Assembly: GCA_965237575.1 (NCBI GenBank)
Contig: CBDEGI010000002.1
Coordinates: forward strand, 310,001-374,000
DNA: 64,000 nt
Direction: 5' to 3'
From: JAKZVK01 sp965237575
GTDB taxonomy: Bacteria; Acidobacteriota; Terriglobia; Bryobacterales; UBA6623
Position numbers and translations under genes: made by a program. Below the pieces are notes generated by a model that was not told the DNA's origin, searched no databases, and saw nothing but the letters and a program-made list of their open reading frames with translations. Positions 34,912-44,287 of the stretch are shown here, one piece after another. Numbering within the stretch: position 1 is the first letter of the stretch; each line of letters begins with the position of its first letter.

Positions 34912-35446
34912 AACAAAGCTCCCCCTCCAGCGCGGGTATCTTTTCCCTGAGCCGCGCCAGCGCCCTGCGTAGGGTCGTCTTCACCGTGTTCAGAGGCATG
35001 TCAAGGACCTCGGCGATCTCGATCAGTTTCAAGTCCTCTTGAAATCGCAAGATCACCACCATGCGCATCTTGTCCGGTAAAGCATCCACCTTTTGCCGCA
35101 ACGCCTCTGCCAGCATCGGGTCCCGCGGCCGTGCCTCGACGCCCGGCTCGACGACATCCTCAAGCGGCTGGTAGCGGCGATGCTTCAGCCGCCGGGTGTA
35201 GTCGATGCACTTTCTCTTGACGGCCTGCCGTAGCCAGAAGGTCAGGTGCAGGTCCGACTCGATGCGGTGCAAGTTCTTAAACAGCTCCAGGTAGACATCT
35301 TGAGCCACGTCCTCGGCGACCGCACGATTGCCGAAAAAATGATACGCGAGACTATAGACCATCGACTTGTGCGAGTCGACGATCTCCCCAAACGCTTCGG
35401 TGTCGCGAAGCGCGTTCTCAACCAGTCGCCTTGGAGCCTGGCTCAC
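34892..35446 (-). CDS. ECF-type RNA polymerase sigma factor
   Basis: 184 aa. Region 2 is FGEIVDSHKSMVYSLAYHFF with AEDVAQDVYLELFK; region 4 is ALPDKMRMVVILRFQEDLKL, then IEIAEVLDMPLNTVKTTLRRAL. Start is GTG 35444-35446. That GTG overlaps the TGA at which the frame-corrected upstream hydrolase would end (35443-35445), and its own end overlaps the next gene by 20 bp, so all four genes form one operon. Likely controls an envelope stress regulon, including its own operon; this is inference. Confidence 0.92.
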   Translation of the reverse strand: MSQAPRRLVENALRDTEAFGEIVDSHKSMVYSLAYHFFGNRAVAEDVAQDVYLELFKNLHRIESDLHLTFWLRQAVKRKCIDYTRRLKHRRYQPLEDVVEPGVEARPRDPMLAEALRQKVDALPDKMRMVVILRFQEDLKLIEIAEVLDMPLNTVKTTLRRALARLREKIPALEGELCYGTARR

Positions 35447-36131
35447 GTCTTTCTACCAGAATACGCGCTAGGAGTGTGGAAAGGTTCAAGCTGCCATTGC
35501 GCCCCGCAGAATTGCTCGATTCTTCTCCAGATCAGGTCGAGCACGTCAAGGACGTCTGGTGGTCCGAATCCATCAGAACCAACTCGGCCTGGGGTTTGTC
35601 CCGAGCATACTGGACCGACACCTCGGGGTCAACCAGGTCGTCGTGGCGGCCGTGAAAAATCAACGTCGGTTGGGGCGCCGCCGGGTCCGGATCGTGCCCA
35701 AGGGCGTCTTCGAAGAAGCGATAGCCGATCGAAGCCGGCTCGTTCCGGCCGTAGTGGTAAACAGGCATTTCGCCGCTCTGCTTCCAGGCCTCCATCTGCT
35801 CTTTGCCGAGGCGGTTGGCCCATCGCCTCACGAAATCGAAGGCGGGTGCAAGCAAAACCAGCGCCGGGACGAGGTCCGGCCGGCCCGACGCGTAAAGCGC
35901 CGTCAGGTATCCGCCCAGGCTTGACCCGACTAATAGACACGGCTCGTGCTCGCGCACGGCCTGGTCGACCGCCTCGAGTTGAGCGCTGACTGTCGTATCC
36001 CGGAAGTCGCCTTCGACGAGTTCGGGTTGGAAGACCTCGGCGCCCACTCCCGAGAACTTGCCGTGGAGATAGCGCCCCTTCTTCGACTGCGTGCCCGAGG
36101 CGAAGCCGTGGAGGTAAACGATATTCGGCAT
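35443..36131 (-). pseudogene. YqiA/YcfP-like alpha/beta hydrolase, frameshift near the 3' end
   Basis: Starts at ATG 36131 (NIVYLHGFASG; GTG/ATG choice uncertain, no clear ribosome site). The oxyanion segment LHGFASG, nucleophile elbow VGSSLGGY, and the acid/His region LIFHGRHDDLVDP and MDSDHQ are all present. The uninterrupted frame stops at 35532 soon after DHQ. One base inserted near 35560 restores DVLDVLDLIWRRIEQF, the normal helix, and ends at TGA 35443, exactly overlapping the sigma factor start. The family are small esterases. A sequencing error is likely. Confidence 0.75.
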
Positions 36132-36207
36132 CTCGGAGGTTTCGATGGTCTTCACTCCTGAATCAGCACTAGCGAAAGCCACAGCCTCAAAGCGACAAGT
36201 CAGGGCC

Positions 36208-36340
36208 GATGTGGCGTAAGCCTCTAGGCTTGCCGAGAACCGATTCTTCGGTTCTCAGGCCACGAGCGGCTGCTCGGTTGCTTGCCGTCCTGAGTCCCGA
36301 AGAATCGAGACTCGGCAAGGCTGGAGCCTTACGCCACATC
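36208..36340. repeat. 133-bp imperfect inverted-repeat element
   Basis: GATGTGGCGTAAG at 36208-36220 is matched by CTTACGCCACATC at 36328-36340. The arms extend inward with few mismatches (about 28 of 32 bp), through CTTGCCGAG. The inner part has a second, shorter inverted pair around GATTCTTCGG / CGAAGAATC. No coding. It resembles a miniature inverted-repeat element between the hydrolase and rpiB. Confidence 0.75.
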
Positions 36341-36349
36341 CGCGGCTAG

Positions 36350-36805
36350 CTACCGCATTTCGCCGTTCTCGGCGGCCAGCACTTTGTTCAGCCTACGCTG
36401 ATGCCGCTCCTCTCCGCTGAACTCTGCGCTCAGGAAGGCGTGGACCAAGTCCGTTGCAAGCGCAACGCCAATAATGCGGGCCCCCAAGCACAGCACATTC
36501 AGGTCGTCGTGCTCGACGCCCTGGCGGGCCGAATAGCTGTCATGACAGAGGGCGGCGCGAATCCCGCGCACTTTGTTGGCCGCCACCGAAGCGCCGACCC
36601 CGCTGCCGCAGACGACGATGCCGCGTTTGGCCTGCCCGTCTGTCACCGCCCGGGCCACGGCGAAGGCAAAGTCGGGGTAGTCGTCGGCTGCATCGTATTC
36701 GTGGGCGCCTAGGTCCACGACCTCGTGGCCGGCTTCCTCGATGATGTCGCGCAGTTCCGTCTTGAGAGGAAAACCCCCGTGGTCGGAGCCGATTGCGACC
36801 TTCAT
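36350..36805 (-). CDS. rpiB: Ribose-5-phosphate isomerase B (LacAB/RpiB family)
   Basis: 151 aa from ATG 36805. Interconverts ribose-5-phosphate and ribulose-5-phosphate in the pentose phosphate pathway. GSDHGGFPLK at the N-terminus, catalytic Cys in IVVCGSGVGASVAANK and the ARQGVEHDDLNVLCLGAR segment define the family. Longer upstream frames would not align with the family start. The gene is divergent from pncB by about 190 bp. Confidence 0.95.
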   Translation of the reverse strand: MKVAIGSDHGGFPLKTELRDIIEEAGHEVVDLGAHEYDAADDYPDFAFAVARAVTDGQAKRGIVVCGSGVGASVAANKVRGIRAALCHDSYSARQGVEHDDLNVLCLGARIIGVALATDLVHAFLSAEFSGEERHQRRLNKVLAAENGEMR

Positions 36806-36994
36806 GCTTTCGATCTTACAGGAACCGGAAGTCCGAGCAACGTGGGGCGAGTCTCGATCTGGGGCTATGTCGGTCGTATGGCCGCAAGACCGCACGGCAG
36901 CAAGGCGACCGTCGCTGCGGCTGCTCGGCCCGATCCTCTATTCTGGGCTCAGCCGAACGTTCCGGCCGGCGGCCCCCCTGAAGCCCGCTTCTCG

Positions 36995-38464
36995 ATGCTC
37001 ACGCCTTCGCATCCCAGCGCCCCGCCGTCTTTGCTGACCGACCTCTATGAGATCACCATGGCGCAGGGGTATTGGAAGATGGGTATGGACCGTCACGAAG
37101 CCGTCTTTCATCTGTTCTTCCGCAAGAACCCCTTCAACGGACAGTTCACGATCGCCGGCGGCCTGGCCCAGGTGATCGAGTTCCTAGAGGCGTTTCGTTT
37201 CGACGAAAGCGATTGTGAATACCTGACAACGCTTACGGGTAACGACGGGCAACCGCTGTTCGAGCCGCAGTTCCTCGACTACCTGCGCCGGCTGGAGTTT
37301 GCCTGCGAGGTGGATGCGATTCCCGAGGGCACGCTCGTCTTTCCGCAAGAGCCCCTCGTCCGCGTCAAGGGCCCTCTCGTTCAGGCGCAGATCATAGAGA
37401 CCGCGCTGCTAACGATCATCAACTTCCAAAGCCTCATCGCGACCAAGGCCGCCCGCATCTGCATGGCCGCGGAGGGCGATGAGGTGCTCGAATTTGGCCT
37501 GCGCCGCGCCCAAGGCCCGGACGGCGGCGTCTCGGCCAGCCGCGCCGCCTACGTCGGAGGTTGCAGCGGCACCTCGAACGTCCTGGCCGGCAAGCTGTTC
37601 GGCATTCCCATCCGCGGCACGCACGCGCATAGCTGGGTCATGTCGTTTCCCAGCGAGGCGGATTCGTTCGACGCCTACGCACAGGCGATGCCGAACAACT
37701 GCATCTTCCTGGTCGACACCTACCATACGGCCGAGGGCGTGAAGCGTGCCATCGAAGCAGGAAAGAAGCTGGCGGCTGCCGGCCACAAGATGGTCGGCAT
37801 TCGGCTTGACTCGGGCGACCTGGCCACGCTGAGTTGCGATGCGCGCCGGATGCTCGACGATTCGGGCTTCCACGACGCGCTCATCGTCGGTTCCGGCGAT
37901 CTCGACGAGTACCGCATCACCGACCTCAAGAAGCGCGGGTCGAGGGTTGCCGTGTGGGGCGTCGGCACCCGCCTCTCGACGGCGCATGACGACCCCGCGC
38001 TTGGCGGCGTCTACAAGCTATCGGCGATTCGTGAGCCCGGTGGCGAGTGGAAGCATAAGCTCAAACTGTCCGACGAGCCGGCGAAGGGCTCGACACCCGG
38101 CGTGCTTCAAGTGCGGCGGTTCAGCAGGGACGGGCAATATGTGGCCGACGCGATCTACGACGAGTCAACGCCACCGGCCGGGGATTGGAAGCTTCATGAC
38201 CCGGAGAACCCGACAGAGCCCACCATTTCCCCCGCCGATTACCCGAGCGAGGACGCGCTGGTTCCTGTGTTCCGCGCGGGACGCTGCGTCTATGACGCGG
38301 TTCCTATCGAGGCTGCTCGCCGAAGAACGATCGAGGAGTTGGAGCGGTTGGACGAGTCGGTGAAACGTCTGAAGGAGCCTGAGCCCTACCCGGTGCGGCT
38401 GGAAGCCGGTTTGTTTGCGTTGAAGCGCGGCCTTCAGGAGCAAGCGGCCCTTGATCGGGATTAA
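36995..38464 (+). CDS. pncB: Nicotinate phosphoribosyltransferase
   Basis: 489 aa from ATG 36995. First step of NAD salvage from nicotinate (Preiss-Handler route): nicotinate + PRPP + ATP to nicotinate mononucleotide. Diagnostic segments: LLTDLYEITMAQGYW, FRKNPFNGQFTIAGGL, FGLRRAQGPDGGVSASRAA, GTHAHSWVMSF, and RLDSGDLATL. Length fits the long bacterial class. Upstream in-frame starts overlap rpiB and are rejected. Confidence 0.96.
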   Translation: MLTPSHPSAPPSLLTDLYEITMAQGYWKMGMDRHEAVFHLFFRKNPFNGQFTIAGGLAQVIEFLEAFRFDESDCEYLTTLTGNDGQPLFEPQFLDYLRRLEFACEVDAIPEGTLVFPQEPLVRVKGPLVQAQIIETALLTIINFQSLIATKAARICMAAEGDEVLEFGLRRAQGPDGGVSASRAAYVGGCSGTSNVLAGKLFGIPIRGTHAHSWVMSFPSEADSFDAYAQAMPNNCIFLVDTYHTAEGVKRAIEAGKKLAAAGHKMVGIRLDSGDLATLSCDARRMLDDSGFHDALIVGSGDLDEYRITDLKKRGSRVAVWGVGTRLSTAHDDPALGGVYKLSAIREPGGEWKHKLKLSDEPAKGSTPGVLQVRRFSRDGQYVADAIYDESTPPAGDWKLHDPENPTEPTISPADYPSEDALVPVFRAGRCVYDAVPIEAARRRTIEELERLDESVKRLKEPEPYPVRLEAGLFALKRGLQEQAALDRD

Positions 38465-38539
38465 ATTGCAGGCCATCGCGTGCGGCTCGGCTAGGGCAGG
38501 GAAGCGGGGCGCAGCACGCTAGGTGCCGCTTACCAGCGC

Positions 38540-39283
38540 CTACGGCCGCGGTTCAGAAGCCACTGCCGCCGGCTGTTGCCAGGCGGGTATTCTTAGCGGC
38601 TTGAGGCGGTACTTGAGGATGCACCAGAGGGCGCGAAAGCCGTCTTTCATGCCGATCTTCTTGCCTTCGGCGTAAGTGCGCCCGTGATAGGCGATGCCGA
38701 CCTCGTAGATGCGCGCACCGGCCTTCGATAGCTTGGAGGTTACCTCGGGCTCGAAACCAAAGCGGTCTTCCTCGAGCGGGATGGCCTGGATCAACTCGCG
38801 GCGGAAAACTTTGTAGCAGGTTTCCATGTCGGTGAGGTTGAGATCGGTCATCATGTTCGAGAGCAAGGTGAGTAGGTTGTTACCGACCGAGTGCCAAAAG
38901 TAAAGCACGCGGTGCGCTTGGGTGGTGATGAAGCGAGAGCCGTAGACGGCGTCGGCGTTGCCTTCGTCGAGGGGCGCGAGAAGCTTGTGATAGTCGTTGG
39001 GGTCGTACTCGAGATCGGCGTCCTGAATGATGACGTAGTCGCCGTGCGCCGCCGCGAAGCCCGTTCGCAGGGCGCGGCCCTTGCCCATGTTCCGCTCGTG
39101 CTGCAGCAGGGTGAGGTTGGGATGGCGTGGGGCGAGTTGGCGCAGGACGTCGCCTGTGCCGTCGCTCGAACAGTCGTCGACGACGATGATCTCCTTGTCG
39201 ATGTCGACGGACTGGACGCGATCGAGGATCTGAGAAACGGTCCCCGCCTCGTTATAGACCGGGATGACGACGGAAAGTTTCAT
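38540..39283 (-). CDS. GT2 family glycosyltransferase, polyprenol-phosphate sugar synthase-like
   Basis: 247 aa, GT-A fold. VVIPVYNEAGTVSQIL, IIVVDDCSSDGT and the DXD region QDADLEYDPNDY match dolichol/polyprenol-phosphate mannosyl- or glucosyltransferases (DPM1/GtrB type). GSRFITT and METCYKVFRREL are further family motifs. No membrane helices at the C-terminus, as in DPM1. It would transfer a sugar from a nucleotide sugar to polyprenyl phosphate, the donor used by GT-C enzymes such as that at 29505. Confidence 0.88.
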   Translation of the reverse strand: MKLSVVIPVYNEAGTVSQILDRVQSVDIDKEIIVVDDCSSDGTGDVLRQLAPRHPNLTLLQHERNMGKGRALRTGFAAAHGDYVIIQDADLEYDPNDYHKLLAPLDEGNADAVYGSRFITTQAHRVLYFWHSVGNNLLTLLSNMMTDLNLTDMETCYKVFRRELIQAIPLEEDRFGFEPEVTSKLSKAGARIYEVGIAYHGRTYAEGKKIGMKDGFRALWCILKYRLKPLRIPAWQQPAAVASEPRP

Positions 39284-39458
39284 GCGGGTTGGCGCGCGAC
39301 CGGCCCCGAGGGTGAACAGCCTTCACTCTTAGCAGGTATCTTGCAGCGGCGTCAAAGGTCGTGTGTCAAAGGTCGTGCCGGAGGGCGTCGGCCTGCCGGC
39401 GGATCCGAGGCCCGCCCGGCTTGAACCCCTCTAACTGCGCTACCATGCGGTTCCTCAT

Positions 39459-40820
39459 ATGCTGGACACCCCACCAACGGACCCCTACCAACTTACCCCC
39501 GACGCCGTCCAGCAGCCGCCGCGAACCCTCGGCCGCATCGTGCGCCGCATCGGCCCGGGACTCATTCTCGCCAGCGCGATCGTCGGCTCGGGCGAACTGG
39601 TCGCGACCACCGTGCTCGGCGCGGAGAACGGTTACACGTTGTTGTGGCTGATCCTGGTCAGTTGCGTCGTCAAAACCGTGGTGCAAGGCGAGTTGGGCCG
39701 CTACACCGTGGGCACTGGCGAGACGGCCTTGGAGGCTTTCGATCGCATCCCCGGACCCCGCTTTCGCGTCTCGTGGGTGGTGTGGCTGTGGTTTCTGATG
39801 ATTGTCGCTACCTTGTTGACCATCGGCGCCATGTTGGGTGCGATCGGCGAGGTCATGCAGCTTCTGGTCCCGGCGGTGTCGATCAACGCCTGGGTGTGGA
39901 TTATCTGTGTCGGCACGGTCATTCTATTGACCGTCGGTCGCTACGAGCTGGTCGAGAAGGTGTCGGTGGGATTGGTGGTCAGCTTCACGGCGCTGACGGT
40001 CAGTTCCGCCTTTCTGTTGGGCTCACGTCCGGAATACTTTTCCTGGGGTAGCGTGGTCGACGGCCTGTCGTTCCACCTGCCCGAGGGAGGCCTGCTGACC
40101 GCCGTGGCCGTCTTCGGCATCACCGGCGTCGGCGCCACCGAACTGGCCATGTACCCCTACTGGTGTATCGAGAAGGGCTACGCGCGCTTCTCGGGTCCGC
40201 CTGACGGCAGCCCGGCTTGGCGCAGCCGCGCCGGCGGCTGGATCAACGTCATGGGCGTTGACATTCTCAGCTCGATGGCCATCTATACTTTCGCGACCGT
40301 CGCCTTCTACCTGCTGGGTGCGGGCGTGCTTCATGGGATGGGTGTCATGCCGGAGGGAACCGAAATGGTCAAGGCGCTCTCGAACATGTACACCGAGACC
40401 CTGGGCGGATGGTCCCACGGCCTGTTTCTCATTGGCTCAGTCGTCGTGTTCTACTCGACGGTTTTCGCCGCGACGGCGGGCCACTCGCGCATGCTCGCCG
40501 ACTTTGTGGGCATGTTGGGCATTTTTGACAGGCGCAACTACGGCTCGCGGTTGAAGGCAACCCGTTTTTTTGTGGCGACTTACCTGATCGTACCGGCATT
40601 TTGCTACATGTTCATGCGCGAGCCTGTCTTGATGGTCAAGATCGGTGGGGCGGCCGAAGCGTCGCTGTTGCCGGTGATCGCTTTCTCGGCGATTTACCTG
40701 CGCTACCGCCACCTGCCGGCGGGCGTCGTACCCAAGGGCTGGATCACGCTCGCCCTGTGGTTCACCTCCACCGTCATGCTCTTCATGATGGGCTACTCCC
40801 TGCTGTTACAGTTCGGTTGA
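39459..40820 (+). CDS. Nramp-superfamily transporter lacking canonical metal motifs
   Basis: 453 aa with about 11 membrane helices. The first helix, after GPGLILASAIV, reads GSGE where manganese/iron Nramp proteins have DPGN, and the sixth, GATELAMYPYW, lacks the MPH motif. The rest (MLGAIGEVMQLL, GHSRMLADFVGMLGIF) matches the Nramp fold. Such Nramp-related proteins include magnesium transporters and members of unknown substrate. Divalent metal transport should not be assumed. Start ATG 39459. Confidence 0.82.
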   Translation: MLDTPPTDPYQLTPDAVQQPPRTLGRIVRRIGPGLILASAIVGSGELVATTVLGAENGYTLLWLILVSCVVKTVVQGELGRYTVGTGETALEAFDRIPGPRFRVSWVVWLWFLMIVATLLTIGAMLGAIGEVMQLLVPAVSINAWVWIICVGTVILLTVGRYELVEKVSVGLVVSFTALTVSSAFLLGSRPEYFSWGSVVDGLSFHLPEGGLLTAVAVFGITGVGATELAMYPYWCIEKGYARFSGPPDGSPAWRSRAGGWINVMGVDILSSMAIYTFATVAFYLLGAGVLHGMGVMPEGTEMVKALSNMYTETLGGWSHGLFLIGSVVVFYSTVFAATAGHSRMLADFVGMLGIFDRRNYGSRLKATRFFVATYLIVPAFCYMFMREPVLMVKIGGAAEASLLPVIAFSAIYLRYRHLPAGVVPKGWITLALWFTSTVMLFMMGYSLLLQFG

Positions 40821-40962
40821 GATCGAAATCCGTTCAACGGCGGAGCCCAGCAGGCGGACGTTGGACTTCACCGGGAAGCCCGGAGGCCTGGTGGCGCGCG
40901 CCTCCCGGCCGACGTAAGCGGCAAAGTCGCTCTAGGTGGCTGTAGACGGTCGGTTTGCTTGT

Positions 40963-42210
40963 TTATGCTGCCTCTACCGCCGGATCGTCACCCGCCACCG
41001 GCTTGGTGGGATCGATGACCGCCCAGAAGAGCGACCCCACCAGGTACACGCCGGCGACGCCGTACAGAGGAGCGTCCCAACCCCAGGCCTCGATAGCGTA
41101 GCCGATGGCGGTGAGCGCGACGGTGCCGCCGATCTGTCCGGCGGTGTTCATCGCGCCGCTGACTGCGCCGACATGATCGCGGCCGACGTCAAGGCATAGG
41201 GCCCAATCGTTCGGCAGGGCAAACTGGATCGCGGCGTAGGCGATGGCGAGCATGCCTACCGCAAGAACCAGGTTCTCGATGCCGGTCGCCAGTAAGACGC
41301 AAACCGCGCTGACCAGACCGGCGCCGACGGCCCGCCTGCCGGTCTTCAGGCCGAGCCTGGCGACGAGCACATCGGTCGTGTGCCCGCCCGCGTAGTTCCC
41401 GATCGCTCCAAGAACAAACGGAACTGCAACGTAGGGTGCAAAGTCCACCAGGCCCTTCCACTCCACCAAGTAGCTCGGCATCCAGAAGATGAACCAATAC
41501 GTGCCGTAGCAGCGGATGTGGTACATCGTCATAATTAGCCACAAGTTACCGCTGCGAAACATGCGACCGAAGTCGGCGTGGTGCTCTAGGGCGGACGTTG
41601 GGCCGATGTGAGCGATCTCCGCCTCGTTGACCTTGGGCATCTCTATCGGGTTGTTGCGGAACCAGCGGTACCAAAACAACGCCCAGATGACCCCAAACGA
41701 CGCGAACACGTAGAACACCGCCCTCCAGCCCAGGTGAGCGAGAATCGGCGCAATCAAGTAGGGGCCTAGAGCACCGCCGACGCTAGCCGCGGCCCATACG
41801 ACGCCTTGGGCGCGTCCGCGCTCGGTGGCGGGGAACCAGCGGCGGATCACACCCGACGCGTTCGGGTACGCGCCCGCTTCCAGCGCACCGAAGGAGAAGC
41901 GGACCAGCAACAAGACGCTGTAGCTGCGGACGACGCCGGTTAGTGCCGTGAGCGCCGACCACCAGGTGACGATGTGTGTGATGACGGCTCGCGGGCCAAA
42001 GCGGTCTCCGAGCCAGCCGCTGGGGATTTCGAACAGTCCGTAGGAAAGAGTGAAAATGCTGAAGACTAAGCCCAACTGCGACGGGGAGATGCCGAGTTCC
42101 TCTGACATCTGCGGAGCCACAACGCCGATGCAAAGCCGGTCGAGGTAGGTGATGATCGAAAATAGGAACAACATCGCCAGCACTTGCAGGCGAACGCGGG
42201 TTGGGCGCAT
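40963..42210 (-). CDS. MFS transporter, anion:cation symporter type
   Basis: 415 aa, 12 membrane helices. The loop 2-3 signature GWLGDRFGPRAVI is present, and helix 1 contains YLDRLCIG, as in the ACS branch (hexuronate, phthalate, glucarate and related acids). RFSFGALEAGAYPNASGVI is another ACS feature. It imports or exports organic acids; substrate not predictable. Between a divergent Nramp gene and the deaminase gene on the same strand, 82 bp apart. Confidence 0.9.
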   Translation of the reverse strand: MRPTRVRLQVLAMLFLFSIITYLDRLCIGVVAPQMSEELGISPSQLGLVFSIFTLSYGLFEIPSGWLGDRFGPRAVITHIVTWWSALTALTGVVRSYSVLLLVRFSFGALEAGAYPNASGVIRRWFPATERGRAQGVVWAAASVGGALGPYLIAPILAHLGWRAVFYVFASFGVIWALFWYRWFRNNPIEMPKVNEAEIAHIGPTSALEHHADFGRMFRSGNLWLIMTMYHIRCYGTYWFIFWMPSYLVEWKGLVDFAPYVAVPFVLGAIGNYAGGHTTDVLVARLGLKTGRRAVGAGLVSAVCVLLATGIENLVLAVGMLAIAYAAIQFALPNDWALCLDVGRDHVGAVSGAMNTAGQIGGTVALTAIGYAIEAWGWDAPLYGVAGVYLVGSLFWAVIDPTKPVAGDDPAVEAA

Positions 42211-42291
42211 AGGGAGTGATTATGGCAGGAACTGAGACGAGCCCGTCGGGGTCCGGGCCGGCCCGCAGGCTCACGCCCGCGGCGCTGGCGC

Positions 42292-43293
42292 TTATTCGAT
42301 CGTCACCTTCTTGAGGTTGACGCCCGCCTCGTTCAGAAGCCCCTGGGCCACTTCGTTCAGCGGGTAATCGAGGTTGAACACCACCTCACGGATGCCTGCG
42401 TTGATAATCATCTTGGTGCAGATCAGGCAGGGCGAGAAGGTCGAGTACAGCGCCGCCTCTTTGACGCTGATGCCGTGATAGGCCGCTTGCACGATGGCGT
42501 TCTCTTCGGCGTGCGAGCAAAGGCATTCGCCGAGCTGGGTGCCGCTGTCGGCGAGCGAGTTGCACCGCGGACAGCCGCCTTCGTTGCAGTTCTTCACGCC
42601 GCGCGGCGTGCCGTTGTATCCCGTTGAGATGATGCGCTTGTCTTTGACGATCACCGCCGCCACTTTACGCTTCATGCAGTTCGATCGCAGGGCGACGATG
42701 CGGGCGATCTGCATGAAATACTCGTCCCAGCCGGGACGCTTGGATGCCATCAGCCACTTCGTAGCAGTCGAGTTGATCTTGGCCTTGAAGGCGTCGATGC
42801 CGGCGTCGTTGAGGAGTGTCTTCTCAGCTAATTCGTAGCAGGCGCGCAGCTGCTGGTGCGTAGGGTCCTCGCTGTCGACTTCGCGCTGCTCCTGCTCGAT
42901 GAACTCTTCGCGCGATTTCGGGAGGCGGTCGCCGCCGCGTTGGCGCACGCGCTCGTAACGCACGTCGGGCGGTGCATCGAGGTGCAGTAGATGAAAGTCT
43001 CCGCTGCGGCGCAACGACTCCACCTCGGAGGGGTTGCGGATCGAGTCGATCACGTAGTGGTGGTCGGGGCGGAGCCTATCCTTGACGCGCTCGGCGAGCA
43101 CCGCGGGACCGAACTCGCCGCGCAAGCGGTTGCCCATGTCGATCAGGTTCTCCCGCGTGGCCGGGCGGCCCAGACGCTCGAGTTCTTTGCGGATCTCGTC
43201 GGAGAGGGAATGAAAGTCGAAGCCCTTGGCTCGGAGATGATCGGCCGTCAAGGTCTTGCCGGAGCCGTTGGTGCCGGTTAATCCAATGATCAT
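42292..43293 (-). CDS. P-loop NMP-kinase-like / dCMP deaminase fusion
   Basis: 333 aa from ATG 43293. N-terminal dephospho-CoA kinase-like P-loop domain (1-160) with GTNGSGKT (7-14) and DSIRNPSEVE. C-terminal cytidine/deoxycytidylate deaminase (about 183-333) with the zinc site HAEEN (His261, Glu263) and PCLIC (Cys289, Cys292), plus a second Cys set (CNEGGCPRC, CLC) that may bind structural zinc. dCMP deaminase makes dUMP for thymidylate synthesis. P-loop/deaminase fusions occur in fungal DCD1-type enzymes and, with different length, in the phage-defence AvcD. Housekeeping is the more likely reading here; the IS sits just upstream of the start. Confidence 0.88.
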   Translation of the reverse strand: MIIGLTGTNGSGKTLTADHLRAKGFDFHSLSDEIRKELERLGRPATRENLIDMGNRLRGEFGPAVLAERVKDRLRPDHHYVIDSIRNPSEVESLRRSGDFHLLHLDAPPDVRYERVRQRGGDRLPKSREEFIEQEQREVDSEDPTHQQLRACYELAEKTLLNDAGIDAFKAKINSTATKWLMASKRPGWDEYFMQIARIVALRSNCMKRKVAAVIVKDKRIISTGYNGTPRGVKNCNEGGCPRCNSLADSGTQLGECLCSHAEENAIVQAAYHGISVKEAALYSTFSPCLICTKMIINAGIREVVFNLDYPLNEVAQGLLNEAGVNLKKVTIE

Positions 43294-43377
43294 GAGAGGG
43301 TGGATCGGTCCATTACGATAGCAAGGAGAAACAGGGTCGCGCCCGTATGCGGCCATCGAACCACTTTCTTCTTATCA

Positions 43378-44287
43378 GGGTATGCACTTGACTCCCGAGA
43401 CCCCAACATATACTGCGGGGCTGTGGAGGACTACCCGCGGACGCTGGAGGAGTTTGAGGGGCGTTTTGCCACTGAGCAGGCGTGTCGCGAGTATCTGATG
43501 CAACTGCTCTGGCCACAGGGTTTTGTGTGTCCCCGCTGTAGCTCGGCCCAGCCGGCGGGGCCTGCTGCGGTGTGGGCAATGCGATTATCAGGCTTCGGTG
43601 ACGGCGGGCACGATTTTCCAGGACACGCGCCTGCCGCTGCGCACCTGGTTTCGGACCATGTGGTTCGAAAAACGGGGCGAGCGCACGAGCATCTTGGGTC
43701 TGGGAAGCTACCGTACCGCCTGGGCGTTGCTGAGCTGCGGCGCGCGATGGTGCGGCCCGGCCGAGAACGGCTCAGCGGTCGCGTTGACCTATGTGGGGGG
43801 CGCAGAAGAGGGACTCATCGCCGCCGAGGAAGACGGGTCCGTATGAAGCGCATCCGCGGAGCGTCCAAGCAACAGCTGCACGGCTTCATCCAAGAGGCTG
43901 TCGAGCCCGAGCACGATCCACACCGACGGCTGGGAAGGGTATGGAGGCGCTTGGCTATCGGCACGAGTACGACTTTCTGGCCGGTTCGAGCCAGTCGGCC
44001 CCGAGCTGTTGCCCCACGTTCACCGGGTGGCTGCCCTGTTGAAGCGCTGGTTGATCGGGACGCACCAAGGCGCTGTGAGCCGTGAACACCTGGACTATTA
44101 CCTGGATGAGTATACGTTTCGATTCAATCGACGACGCTCTCGTCACCGGGGAAAGCTCTTCTACCGGCTTGTACAACAGGCCGCGACCGTTGGGCCCACG
44201 ACCTATTCAGAGATGGTCCAACACCTACGCGGCAGGCGGACCGGCCAACCACAAGATGTGGGGTAGTCGGGAGTGAAGTGCATACCC
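43378..44287. mobile_element. Degenerate IS1595-type insertion sequence
   Basis: Terminal inverted repeats: left GGGTATGCACTT-ACTCCCGA from 43378, right its complement ending at 44287, 20 of the first 21 bases identical. TCTTCTTAT occurs just outside both ends (43367-43375 and 44291-44299), 2-3 bp from the repeats, a possible target duplication. Length about 910 bp. The single transposase gene is broken in several places, so the element is dead. It inserted upstream of the deaminase gene. Confidence 0.75.
43423..44266 (+). pseudogene. IS1595 family transposase, multiple frameshifts
   Basis: Starts GTG 43423 (DYPRTLEEFEGRFATEQACR, the N-terminal zinc-ribbon lead-in; then FVCPRCSS). The reading frame switches near 43560 to LLRCGQCDYQASVTAGTIF and DTRLPLRTWFRTMWFE, then again near 43840 and near 44009 to WLIGTHQGAVSREHLDYYLD and EYTFRFNRRRSRHRGKLFYR. 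These are family-typical blocks, but part of the DDE region between them is unreadable. Not functional. Confidence 0.8.
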
